Assembly: GCA_018623095.1 (NCBI GenBank) | Contig: JAAZVX010000004.1 | Location: forward strand, 1-37,962 | Reading direction: 5' to 3' | Origin: Marinobacterium sp. | Lineage (GTDB): Bacteria; Pseudomonadota; Gammaproteobacteria; Pseudomonadales; Balneatricaceae | DNA length: 37,962 bases | Shown: positions 1 through 6,268 of the stretch, piece by piece | Numbering within the stretch: position 1 is the stretch's first letter | Layout: each line of letters begins with the position of its first letter | Made by a program: the position numbers and the translations under genes | The notes under the pieces: model-generated | Seen by the model: only the letters and a program-made list of their open reading frames with translations | What the model was told of the DNA's origin: nothing | Databases searched by the model: none

Positions 1-1140
1 CAGGATCGTGAAGAGCAGAAGCGACTTGATGCTGAGGCATTAAGCGAAAAATCGCGACAGCTTGAACAGATAATTGAGCGTCAAAAAGAGATGTTTGCCA
101 TTATCGGCCACGAATTACGCACACCGGTTGCGGCCATTAGTATGCTGGTGAAAGATAAGGACCACAGCGCGGAATATAAGGTCAAATCGGTTAATGAGAT
201 CAGTGAAAATTTGGTGAGCATTCTGGAAGATATGCGCACCGTCATAAATCCTAACCGTGCTAAACAATCTGAAGTGACAAACGTGGATCCTATTCAAGTA
301 GTGAAGCGTGCTGTCAACCCTTTGCAACCAATGGCCCAGCTCCACTCCATTGAACTCACGTCTCACTTAAAGTCAGCCGTGGAGCAGGGAACACTCTTTA
401 TGCTTCAGGAGCAGGCACTTCGTCAGCTAACGACCAATCTGGTTAAAAACGCCATCATTCACTCTGAGGGGTCAGAAGTGTCTGTTGCCTTCACTGTTAA
501 TCAGCATAAGGCTCAGTTAATTGTGAAGGATAATGGTAAAGGGATACCCAATGATCAGATAGAGGCGCTGTTTGAACCTTTTGCACGAGGCAATACAACG
601 CAGGATGGCACAGGATTGGGGCTGTTTATCGCTAAGGAGTTGGCTGAAGAGCTTGGTGGGACGCTCATCTACAGTGGCAATGCCAGTGGAGGGGCTCAAT
701 TTACGGTGCGTTTCCCTTTGACTATGGCTAGCATGGAAGAGTGTGCTTCTACTGAGTTAGATACGAGTCTTGAAGGAGTCCGCGTATTACTCGCTGAGGA
801 CGAAGATGTGCTGCGCATGCTTACTGAGAAGATGTTAACAAAGCAGGGGGCTCAGGTTACAGCCTGTGCTAATGGTCAGTTAGCATTGGAGACTTATCAG
901 GACGGTGAGTTTGATTTGATCCTGACCGATTTGATGATGCCAGAGTTAGATGGACACGGCCTGGTGCGTGCATTGCGTGCACAGGGATGTAGCTTGCCTA
1001 TCATTGCCGTAACAGCAGCCGTCGTCGGTAAAGAGACCGAACAGATTATTGAGGAGGGTGCTGATGGGTTTATCTCTAAGCCTATTCAGATCTCGGCTCT
1101 GCTTGAACAACTAAGGCCTAAAACAAAAAAGAGAGCCTAG
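1..1140 (+). CDS. Hybrid sensor histidine kinase/response regulator, 5' end missing
   Basis: The frame is open from the first base, so this is the C-terminal 379 residues of a longer protein. In order it holds a short helical linker, a HisKA dimerisation domain with the H-box HELRTP (His codon 109-111), a HATPase domain with the N-box (NLVKNAIIHS) and G-boxes (DNGKGIP, GTGLGLF), and a C-terminal receiver with the acidic pair AEDED, a phospho-acceptor Asp (codon 928-930, in LTDLMMPELDG) and the conserved Lys in SKP. It should autophosphorylate and pass phosphate to its own receiver; the input signal is unknown because the sensor part lies outside the window. It closely resembles the hybrid kinase at 12650-14140, including the segment between HisKA and HATPase, so the two are paralogues. 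The stop codon sits inside a terminator hairpin. Confidence 0.93.
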   Translation, partial: QDREEQKRLDAEALSEKSRQLEQIIERQKEMFAIIGHELRTPVAAISMLVKDKDHSAEYKVKSVNEISENLVSILEDMRTVINPNRAKQSEVTNVDPIQVVKRAVNPLQPMAQLHSIELTSHLKSAVEQGTLFMLQEQALRQLTTNLVKNAIIHSEGSEVSVAFTVNQHKAQLIVKDNGKGIPNDQIEALFEPFARGNTTQDGTGLGLFIAKELAEELGGTLIYSGNASGGAQFTVRFPLTMASMEECASTELDTSLEGVRVLLAEDEDVLRMLTEKMLTKQGAQVTACANGQLALETYQDGEFDLILTDLMMPELDGHGLVRALRAQGCSLPIIAVTAAVVGKETEQIIEEGADGFISKPIQISALLEQLRPKTKKRA

Positions 1141-1151
1141 GCTCTCTTTTT
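1125..1151. terminator. Bidirectional Rho-independent terminator over a stop codon
   Basis: The perfect 16-base palindrome GAGAGCCTAGGCTCTC (1131-1146) is flanked by an A-run on the left and a T-run on the right, so it can terminate transcription from both sides. It contains the TAG stop of the hybrid kinase gene and faces the end of the phasin gene on the other strand. Confidence 0.85.
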
Positions 1152-1160
1152 AAAATTGCT

Positions 1161-1181
1161 GCAACTTGCAGTGCAAATTGC
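1161..1181. repeat. Imperfect dyad with a TGCAGTGCA core
   Basis: The arms GCAA-n-TTGCA and TGCAA-n-TTGC flank one central G, with one mismatched pair. The core TGCAGTGCA also occurs in the operator at 1581-1595 in front of the phasin gene. It could be a third binding site for the same regulator or an extra stem in the phasin transcript 3' end. Its role is not established. Confidence 0.4.
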
Positions 1182-1199
1182 AACGATGTTTTGCTCTAT

Positions 1200-1556
1200 T
1201 TAGGCTTTAGCTGCCATGAACTTTTTAAGTTCTTCGAACATTGGAGCTGAAGCGTAATCTTCTACGCTCTGTTCCATCAGTTCAGTCAATTCAGCTTTTG
1301 CCGCTGCAAGTGTTGCAATCTCTTTTTCAGCAACTTCAGTCATTTTCGCTTCAGCATCTTTCAAGTATTTAACTTGAAGCTCAAGCGCAGCTTTTGGGTC
1401 TTTCACTTCAGATAGAGATTTCATCTGTGAAAGTGAAGCGTTAACGACTTCTGTTACATACGAAGATTGAAGACCAATTAGGGCTTCAGCAGTCTTCTTA
1501 TTGATTTCAGCCATTGCCATCATAGGCTTCATGCTATCTTTTAGTTCGTTCATCAT
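1200..1556 (-). CDS. Phasin family protein
   Basis: This 118-residue, almost wholly helical, Ala/Glu/Lys-rich protein fits the short phasin family, which coats polyhydroxyalkanoate granules and affects their size and number. There is no signal peptide or membrane segment. The start is supported by AAGGAG eight bases upstream of the first of two tandem ATGs. It is monocistronic, with a consensus sigma70 promoter bracketed by palindromes, and ends against the shared terminator at 1125-1151. No PHA synthase, thiolase or depolymerase gene is in the window, so the link to PHA rests on family resemblance and on operator style. A phasin-like helical protein with another role is possible. Confidence 0.82.
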   Translation of the reverse strand: MMNELKDSMKPMMAMAEINKKTAEALIGLQSSYVTEVVNASLSQMKSLSEVKDPKAALELQVKYLKDAEAKMTEVAEKEIATLAAAKAELTELMEQSVEDYASAPMFEELKKFMAAKA

Positions 1557-1580
1557 GAGTTATACTCCTTAATTAATATA

Positions 1581-1595
1581 TTGTGCAGTGCACCA
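1581..1595. promoter_or_regulatory. Operator-like dyad at the phasin transcription start
   Basis: TTGTGCAGTGCACCA is a near-palindrome that matches the central half of the larger palindrome at 1633-1657 (TTGTGC-n3-GCACAA type). It lies just downstream of the -10 box, at the expected transcription start, where a bound repressor would block initiation. The TGC/GCA character is like sites described for PhaR repressors of phasin genes; that assignment is inference. Confidence 0.55.
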
Positions 1596-1602
1596 TGGCT
1601 TT

Positions 1603-1631
1603 AATATAGGTATGTTCTAGTATGGTGTCAA
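1603..1631 (-). promoter_or_regulatory. Sigma70 promoter of the phasin gene
   Basis: On the minus strand TTGACA (1626-1631) and TATATT (1603-1608) are separated by exactly 17 bases, a near-consensus sigma70 promoter. Transcription would start near 1595, giving a leader of about 40 bases that ends in the AAGGAG ribosome site. The promoter is bracketed by the two dyads at 1581-1595 and 1633-1657. Confidence 0.75.
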
Positions 1632-1632
1632 A

Positions 1633-1657
1633 CAATTTTGTGCGCTGCACAAAATTG
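1633..1657. promoter_or_regulatory. Perfect 25-base palindrome next to the phasin -35 box
   Basis: The arms CAATTTTGTGC and GCACAAAATTG (11 bases each) are perfect and surround GCT. It abuts the -35 box and shares TTGTGC-n3-GCAC with the second dyad at 1581-1595. Two such sites around one promoter suggest cooperative repression by a dimeric regulator, plausibly PhaR, whose gene is not in the window. Confidence 0.6.
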
Positions 1658-1725
1658 ATTTCTGGCAGACTCACTGTGGTTTGCAACCGGAAAAGGTATG
1701 ATGTGCATAGTTAAAGGATACCAAT

Positions 1726-2454
1726 ATGCAACTCTCTATTCTCTTTGAAGATGATTACCTTATTGCCGTTGATAAACCGTCAGGGCTTCTGGTACACCCA
1801 AGCTGGATCAGTAAGCCAGATGAACCCACCCTAATGGGCCTTCTAAAAGAGCATTACCGGTCGGATAAATTGCACACCATCCACCGCCTCGATCGTGCCA
1901 CCAGTGGGGTTATGTTAGTCGGTAAGGAGGTCGAGTCATCTAAGGCGCTACAAGCACAGTTTCAGGCCAGGGGTGTTAAGAAACAGTATGAGTGTCTTGT
2001 AAGAGGGTGGTTCAGTGAACCGCAGGGGCGAATAGACCATCCACTGGTGCCTAAGTACGACAAATTTGCAGACCCTTTAGCAAGCCAGGATAAAGAGGCT
2101 AAAGAGGCGGTAACCGATTATCAACTACTTGATCAGTGTGAATTAGATATCCCCGTTGGTCGATACTCAACAGCACGCTATAGTCGTGTCGCTTGTTCTC
2201 CTCACTCTGGCCGCAAACACCAAATCCGCCGCCACATGAAACATCTTCTCCATCCGATTGTTGGCGATACAAAATATGGTGAAGGGCGTCACAACCGGAT
2301 GTTTCGTGATCAATTCAATCTTCATCGATTGGTATTAATGGCTAGGTCAATCGAGTTTACACACCCGGTGACCGAAAATCGGTTGACCATTCACGCTGAT
2401 ATACCGAGTGAAATAGTGCAGCTATACAACGCACTAGGGCTGAATAATTTTTAA
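1726..2454 (+). CDS. truC: tRNA pseudouridine(65) synthase TruC
   Basis: This 242-residue protein is of the RluA/RsuA-type pseudouridine synthase superfamily. The catalytic motif HRLDRATSG is at residues 53-61, with Asp56 as the expected nucleophile. The second block HQIRRHMKHLLHPIVGD followed by GEGRHNRMFRD is typical of TruC, which makes pseudouridine at position 65 of certain tRNAs. Length matches the family and there is no S4 domain, which also fits TruC better than RluA, RluC or RluD. It is cytoplasmic and stands alone between the phasin promoter region and mtnN. ATG 1726 follows AAAGGA with suitable spacing. Confidence 0.9.
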   Translation: MQLSILFEDDYLIAVDKPSGLLVHPSWISKPDEPTLMGLLKEHYRSDKLHTIHRLDRATSGVMLVGKEVESSKALQAQFQARGVKKQYECLVRGWFSEPQGRIDHPLVPKYDKFADPLASQDKEAKEAVTDYQLLDQCELDIPVGRYSTARYSRVACSPHSGRKHQIRRHMKHLLHPIVGDTKYGEGRHNRMFRDQFNLHRLVLMARSIEFTHPVTENRLTIHADIPSEIVQLYNALGLNNF

Positions 2455-2500
2455 TTAATCGTGTTAGACTTCTTCCTCAATTAGATCTCAAGAGTTTCAC

Positions 2501-3289
2501 ATGAGCCGCCCTGACGATATCAATGCCAAGATTCAAACTGACAACCAACCTTCGTCCAGTTTAGAAACCGCCCTCAAGACAAACCCTGTTATTGCACTGA
2601 TTGGTGCTATGGATCAGGAAATTGAACGCCTTAAAAATAGTATTCAATCGGTAGAGGTCTCTGAAATTGCGGGCTTTACCTTCTACTCAGGCCTTATCGA
2701 CGGTGTTTCAGTCGTGCTGCTCAAATCGGGTATCGGTAAGGTCAATGCCGCCGTCGGTACAACTCTATTACTAGACCACTTCAAGCCAAGCTGCGTGATT
2801 AATACAGGCTCTGCCGGTGGGTTTGATCCTACGTTAAAAGTAGGGGATGTGGTGATCTCTGATGAGGTGCGCCACCATGATGTTGATCTGACTGTGTTTG
2901 GTTATGAAATTGGGCAGATGGCTAGAATGCCTGCCGCTTACCTAGCAGATGAGCTTCTACTTAAAGTGGCAGAGGAGTCGATTGCACAATTTGAAGATAC
3001 TGCTTGTCAAAGGGGGTTAATCGCGACGGGTGATGCCTTTATGAGTGATTCTGCTCATGTTGAGAAGGTGAGAACGAACTTCCCAACAATGAAAGCGGCT
3101 GAAATGGAAGCGGCCGCCATTGCACAAACCTGTTACCGTTTTGAGGTTCCTTTTATTGTCATTCGTGCACTGTCTGATATAGCGGGCCAAGAGTCCAATG
3201 TCAGCTTTGATCAGTTTATTGAAACCGCCTCAGAAAACTCGGCTCAAATGGTGTTGGCGATCGTCTCTCGCCTAGCAAAGTTTAGCTGA
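2501..3289 (+). CDS. mtnN: 5'-methylthioadenosine/S-adenosylhomocysteine nucleosidase
   Basis: The protein is of the PNP/UDP phosphorylase fold, MTA/SAH nucleosidase branch: IALIGAMDQEIERL near residue 31, INTGSAGG, DVVISDEVRHHDVDLT, the nucleoside-binding block AAEMEAAAIAQ with its Glu, and the catalytic Asp in ALSDIAG. It cleaves MTA and SAH to adenine plus the thioribosyl or ribosyl product, serving methionine salvage and removal of SAH. The 262 residues include about 30 extra residues before the usual start of the family; no better ATG occurs before the conserved core, so the extension seems real or begins at a missed non-ATG start. Autoinducer-2 production cannot be claimed because luxS is not seen. 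Confidence 0.9.
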   Translation: MSRPDDINAKIQTDNQPSSSLETALKTNPVIALIGAMDQEIERLKNSIQSVEVSEIAGFTFYSGLIDGVSVVLLKSGIGKVNAAVGTTLLLDHFKPSCVINTGSAGGFDPTLKVGDVVISDEVRHHDVDLTVFGYEIGQMARMPAAYLADELLLKVAEESIAQFEDTACQRGLIATGDAFMSDSAHVEKVRTNFPTMKAAEMEAAAIAQTCYRFEVPFIVIRALSDIAGQESNVSFDQFIETASENSAQMVLAIVSRLAKFS

Positions 3290-3299
3290 AACTCAAATC

Positions 3300-3325
3300 A
3301 ACTGGCTGCTACTGGGCAGCCAGTT
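3300..3325. repeat. Hairpin between convergent mtnN and the thioredoxin gene
   Basis: The arms AACTGGCTGC and GCAGCCAGTT are perfect 10-base complements with a 6-base loop. The hairpin overlaps the stop of the minus-strand thioredoxin-like gene. Neither side has a proper T-run, so it is a weak terminator or an mRNA 3'-end stabiliser rather than a classical terminator. Confidence 0.5.
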
Positions 3326-3806
3326 CCTTAAGATACTCAATGACAGATTCGCTGTCCCATTCGCGCTCACCGATCACCTTATCGACCACTTCACCCTCTT
3401 TATCGAGCACAAGCGTCATTGGCAATCCCTCTAACCGCAGAGTCATGAACGCAGCGCCCGGCTCATCGAGCCAGATCTCTGGTTCAGCACCATCAAAGTT
3501 TTCCAGCACGAAGGCCTCCACTTGGTCGCTCATATCGCCGACATTGATGGCAATAACACGTGCATGACCTTTTACAGCGGCTTCTAAACGACCCAGTGCC
3601 GGCATCTCGCGTATGCAGGGTGGACACCAGGTTGCCCAGAAATTAACTAACCGTACCTCACCCTGATAAGCGTCGAGGGTGATCGGGTTACCCTCTAGCG
3701 TTTTGAAGTCTAAAGGAGGCAGTTGCGCAGCTTGTGTATTGACTGCAGTGAACATTATAAACAAACCTAGCGTATAGGCTTTAATACTGTGTAAGCTCAT
3801 ACTCAT
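3309..3806 (-). CDS. TlpA/ResA-like periplasmic thioredoxin-fold protein
   Basis: This 165-residue protein has an N-terminal signal or signal-anchor (hydrophobic run at about residues 11-25 ending in QAAQ), then a redoxin/TlpA domain with the active-site motif WCPPC inside VNFWATWCPPCIREMP. Such proteins reduce disulfides in the cell envelope, often for cytochrome c maturation or protection of periplasmic thiols. A Pro about 70 residues after the motif (GLPMT) fits the cis-Pro of the fold. No cytochrome c maturation genes are adjacent, so its substrate is unknown. The ribosome site is weak; a second ATG two codons in is equally possible. Confidence 0.87.
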   Translation of the reverse strand: MSMSLHSIKAYTLGLFIMFTAVNTQAAQLPPLDFKTLEGNPITLDAYQGEVRLVNFWATWCPPCIREMPALGRLEAAVKGHARVIAINVGDMSDQVEAFVLENFDGAEPEIWLDEPGAAFMTLRLEGLPMTLVLDKEGEVVDKVIGEREWDSESVIEYLKELAAQ

Positions 3807-3840
3807 CCATACGAATCATCTAAAGAATAAGGATCATAAC

Positions 3841-4716
3841 ATGGCAAACGTTGCTTTTATTGGCTTAGGTACAATGGGTTACCCTATGGCAGGGCACCTT
3901 ACTAAAGCGGGACATGAGGTTACTGTTTACAACCGTACCTTTGCAAAAGCAGAAGCCTGGGTCGGTGAGTACTCAGGCAAAGCGGCTAAAACACCCCAAG
4001 CAGCTGCTGAAGAATGTGACATTGTGTTCGTCTGCGTCGGTAATGATGACGACCTCTATCAGGTAACAACGGGTAGTGAGGGTGCTATTCATGGTATGAA
4101 ACCGGGTGCCATTCTTGTCGATCACACTACGGCGTCAGCCGAAGCTGCCAGAACATTAAGTAGTACCTGTCGCGATCAAGGAATTGGCTTTATTGATGCA
4201 CCTGTTTCAGGGGGACAAGCGGGTGCTGAAAATGGTGTGCTCAGTGTGATGTGTGGAGGGGATTCAGAGATCTATAAACAGGTTGAGCCAGTGATTGATG
4301 CCTATGCTAAATCGCAAAGCCTTTTGGGTGAAGCCGGAGCAGGGCAACTGGCCAAAATGATGAACCAGATCTGTATAGCGGGCTTGGTGCAGGGGCTGTC
4401 TGAGGCGATTCACTTTGGTCAAAAAAGTGGCTTAGACGTGGCTGCAGTTATCGATGTTATACAGCATGGTGCTGCAGGTTCATGGCAGATGGTCAATCGC
4501 CATCAAACCATGATTGACGATCATTATGATTACGGGTTTGCGGTCGACTGGATGCGCAAAGACTTAGGTATTGTACTTAACGAAGCCCGAAACAACGGTG
4601 CACGACTGCCGGTAACGGCCATTGTTGATCAGTTCTATTCTGAGGTTCAGGCGCTAGGGGGCAACCGCTGGGATACTAGTAGTCTCCTAAAACGCCTTCA
4701 ATCGATGGATAATTAG
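3841..4716 (+). CDS. NAD(P)-dependent beta-hydroxyacid dehydrogenase (3-hydroxyisobutyrate dehydrogenase family)
   Basis: The 291 residues show the whole family pattern: the dinucleotide-binding loop GLGTMGYPMAGHL at the N-terminus, NRT after the second strand, the substrate-binding DAPVSGGQAGAENG, and GAGQLAKMMNQ with the catalytic Lys. The family oxidises or reduces short beta-hydroxyacids such as 3-hydroxyisobutyrate, tartronate semialdehyde or succinic semialdehyde; the substrate cannot be fixed from sequence alone. Arg after NRT could favour NADPH but is not decisive. ATG 3841 follows AAGGA at about eight bases. A second family member is at 11354-12223. Confidence 0.88.
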   Translation: MANVAFIGLGTMGYPMAGHLTKAGHEVTVYNRTFAKAEAWVGEYSGKAAKTPQAAAEECDIVFVCVGNDDDLYQVTTGSEGAIHGMKPGAILVDHTTASAEAARTLSSTCRDQGIGFIDAPVSGGQAGAENGVLSVMCGGDSEIYKQVEPVIDAYAKSQSLLGEAGAGQLAKMMNQICIAGLVQGLSEAIHFGQKSGLDVAAVIDVIQHGAAGSWQMVNRHQTMIDDHYDYGFAVDWMRKDLGIVLNEARNNGARLPVTAIVDQFYSEVQALGGNRWDTSSLLKRLQSMDN

Positions 4717-4736
4717 TTGTATATATCTTGCAGGAA

Positions 4737-4750
4737 TTGATTTATATCAA
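4737..4750. promoter_or_regulatory. FNR/Anr box
   Basis: The 14 bases TTGATTTATATCAA match the FNR/Anr consensus TTGAT-N4-ATCAA perfectly. The centre is 53 bases before the ATG of the small membrane-protein gene at 4797, which leaves room for a start site about 41 bases downstream of the centre, the classic class II activator position. A TAAATA-like -10 lies at about 4768-4775. This suggests induction at low oxygen. Confidence 0.7.
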
Positions 4751-4796
4751 TAAAATGAGTTCGTCTTAAATAAACGAATCAATGAGGTTTAGTCAG

Positions 4797-4937
4797 ATGG
4801 GCTCAATCGATAAATACAATCTTATTTCACTAGCGCCAAGCCTAGTAATCATCGGTGCAATGCTTGTTATGACCGTAGTCGGCATTAAGCTTCTAAAAGG
4901 TGCTATCGCTAAAGACGCTGCGAAAGCCGGCGAATAA
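4797..4937 (+). CDS. Small single-span membrane protein, 46 residues
   Basis: A 46-codon frame starts at ATG 4797, preceded by GAGG about ten bases upstream, and ends directly before a strong terminator. The protein has a short polar N-terminus (MGSIDKYN), one hydrophobic span (about residues 9-30, LISLAPSLVIIGAMLVMTVVG) and a Lys/Ala-rich C-terminal tail (KGAIAKDAAKAGE). That layout resembles other short proteobacterial membrane peptides, but I recognise no named family. The FNR box, ribosome site, coherent frame and terminator together make it a complete transcription unit. It may be an accessory peptide of a respiratory or stress membrane complex; that is a guess. Confidence 0.72.
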   Translation: MGSIDKYNLISLAPSLVIIGAMLVMTVVGIKLLKGAIAKDAAKAGE

Positions 4938-4950
4938 GCCGCCATTTTTA

Positions 4951-4980
4951 AAAAAAACCGCCAATCTAGGCGGTTTTTTT
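4951..4980. terminator. Bidirectional Rho-independent terminator
   Basis: An A-run, ACCGCC, the loop AATCTA, GGCGGT and a T-run form a perfect stem flanked on both sides, so it terminates the small membrane-protein gene on the plus strand and the DUF1853 gene on the minus strand. The stop codon of the latter lies at its right edge. Confidence 0.9.
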
Positions 4981-5812
4981 ATGCCTGAAGAATCATCGAT
5001 TCAGCGCGGCTCAGCCACGATTCTGGTACGACAAACAATCGCTCTACCAACTGCCTAGAATATCCCTCTCCTAGAACCACAAATAGCTGTTGCGGTCGAT
5101 CGATAAGTTTAGACGCGCTTAGAGACAGATCCCGCTTGCTCATCGAGATGCCTTTGATCTGAGAGGGCGAGATAAGCCACTCTGAGCGTGCCGGCAACAT
5201 AAAGCGGACTGAATCTGGGTATTCACTCAAAAAGGCGTGTAATTCATTTACGGCCAACCAGCGTCCACGCGCATGATGTGGGTGAATGTTCTTCGGTATG
5301 TTCAACTGGTCATCAGACACGTGATAGAAGAGCCAGCCGAATATCTGGGCAAAACTTGAGACGGGAGACTCTACTCCCTTTGCTTGTAGAATTTTTTTGG
5401 CCGCTTCCGTTTCAAACAGCTTTAGTTGTTTGGCTTCAATGTGCTTAACTTTTCGATCGAGTGAGTCGGTTAAACTGGGCCCTAAATAATCGCTCATCTG
5501 TTCAGACTGGCCGACTCTAAGATAGAACTTGATGGCGATCTCTACATGCTGCCAGCACCCTTTGTGGTTAATCAGAAAGTCTGCTTCACCTAAGGTCTTC
5601 TTATCCTCAATGATTTGAATATGGCTATATAAATCAGATATTTGAGGTAGTAACCTAAGGTGAAACTCAAATAGATCTTCAAAGTGAACACCCAATCGAT
5701 GATGGTTTTTAAGCGACGTTAAGATAGAGCCATTGATGTTTATAGGGTCAGCTCTGAACTGATTCTCGCCGAGCAGAGTTTGAGCTTGGCATAACCAAGC
5801 AAGTTCACTCAT
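4979..5812 (-). CDS. DUF1853 family protein, possible nuclease fold
   Basis: The protein fits the DUF1853 family as I know it: a conserved GEADFLI strand, VEIAIKFYL and SDYLGPSLTDSLDRKVKH. From the preferred start it has 277 residues. Glu45 or Glu49 (HFEDLFEF), Asp78 and Glu91/Lys95 are placed roughly like the acidic and Lys residues of a PD-(D/E)XK nuclease core, though the last motif has ExxxK rather than ExK spacing. Activity is therefore inference. ATG 5812 is chosen because AAGAG lies six to seven bases upstream; ATG 5845 and TTG 5857 are in frame but have no ribosome site. It is monocistronic and ends at the shared terminator. Confidence 0.8.
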   Translation of the reverse strand: MSELAWLCQAQTLLGENQFRADPININGSILTSLKNHHRLGVHFEDLFEFHLRLLPQISDLYSHIQIIEDKKTLGEADFLINHKGCWQHVEIAIKFYLRVGQSEQMSDYLGPSLTDSLDRKVKHIEAKQLKLFETEAAKKILQAKGVESPVSSFAQIFGWLFYHVSDDQLNIPKNIHPHHARGRWLAVNELHAFLSEYPDSVRFMLPARSEWLISPSQIKGISMSKRDLSLSASKLIDRPQQLFVVLGEGYSRQLVERLFVVPESWLSRAESMILQA

Positions 5813-5943
5813 TGTCTGCTCTTTTGTGTAGACACTCTTTTTCATAAAACACGCCAATAGAATTGATAAATCAAATTAACATTCTAGTGATCAATACGGT
5901 ACTCTATAAACCCATTTTAAGTGAGCGGATTAAGGAGCAGGGA

Positions 5944-6264
5944 ATGGCTTTAATGACTAAACGTCAAGCTCAAGAGGCTGAAGCGGAAGCGCGTATGGAA
6001 AAGACCACGCGTAGCCCACGCCTCTCTGATACGGATATTAACTACATACTCATTAATGGTGCACAAATTGCGCTAAGTAAAATGAAACGTGCCGATGCTT
6101 ACGATGATCGTCTCTACTATCACGCACAGATCAGCGCCTTTCTTGAAGTGTCCCTGTCGCGCGGCGCTGGCATTACTGATGACACTCGAGATGACCTGAA
6201 TCAGATCTATCAAGAAGCGACTTACATCTATATGGAATCTAAACGCAACAGCGCAAAGGGTTAA
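5944..6264 (+). CDS. Hypothetical protein upstream of uvrC, 106 residues
   Basis: I do not recognise this protein. It is soluble and charged, with a helical, Glu/Ala-rich N-terminus (residues 7-22), a segment SDTDINYILINGAQIALSKMKRADAYDDRLYYHAQISAFLEVSL and a Tyr-rich C-terminal helix. ATG 5944 is chosen because AAGGAG lies eight bases upstream; the frame extends 27 codons further but has no ribosome site there. It ends four bases before the uvrC start and is probably cotranscribed with it. In many gammaproteobacteria the gene in this place is uvrY/gacA, and this protein is not related to that regulator. Confidence 0.75.
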   Translation: MALMTKRQAQEAEAEARMEKTTRSPRLSDTDINYILINGAQIALSKMKRADAYDDRLYYHAQISAFLEVSLSRGAGITDDTRDDLNQIYQEATYIYMESKRNSAKG

Positions 6265-6268
6265 CTGA

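Noticed and set aside
5864-5875. TTGATAAATCAA as a second FNR box
   Set aside because: The half-sites are two bases apart instead of four.
5863-5943. Longer start for the gene before uvrC
   Set aside because: The extension lacks a ribosome site, whereas ATG 5944 has AAGGAG at good spacing.
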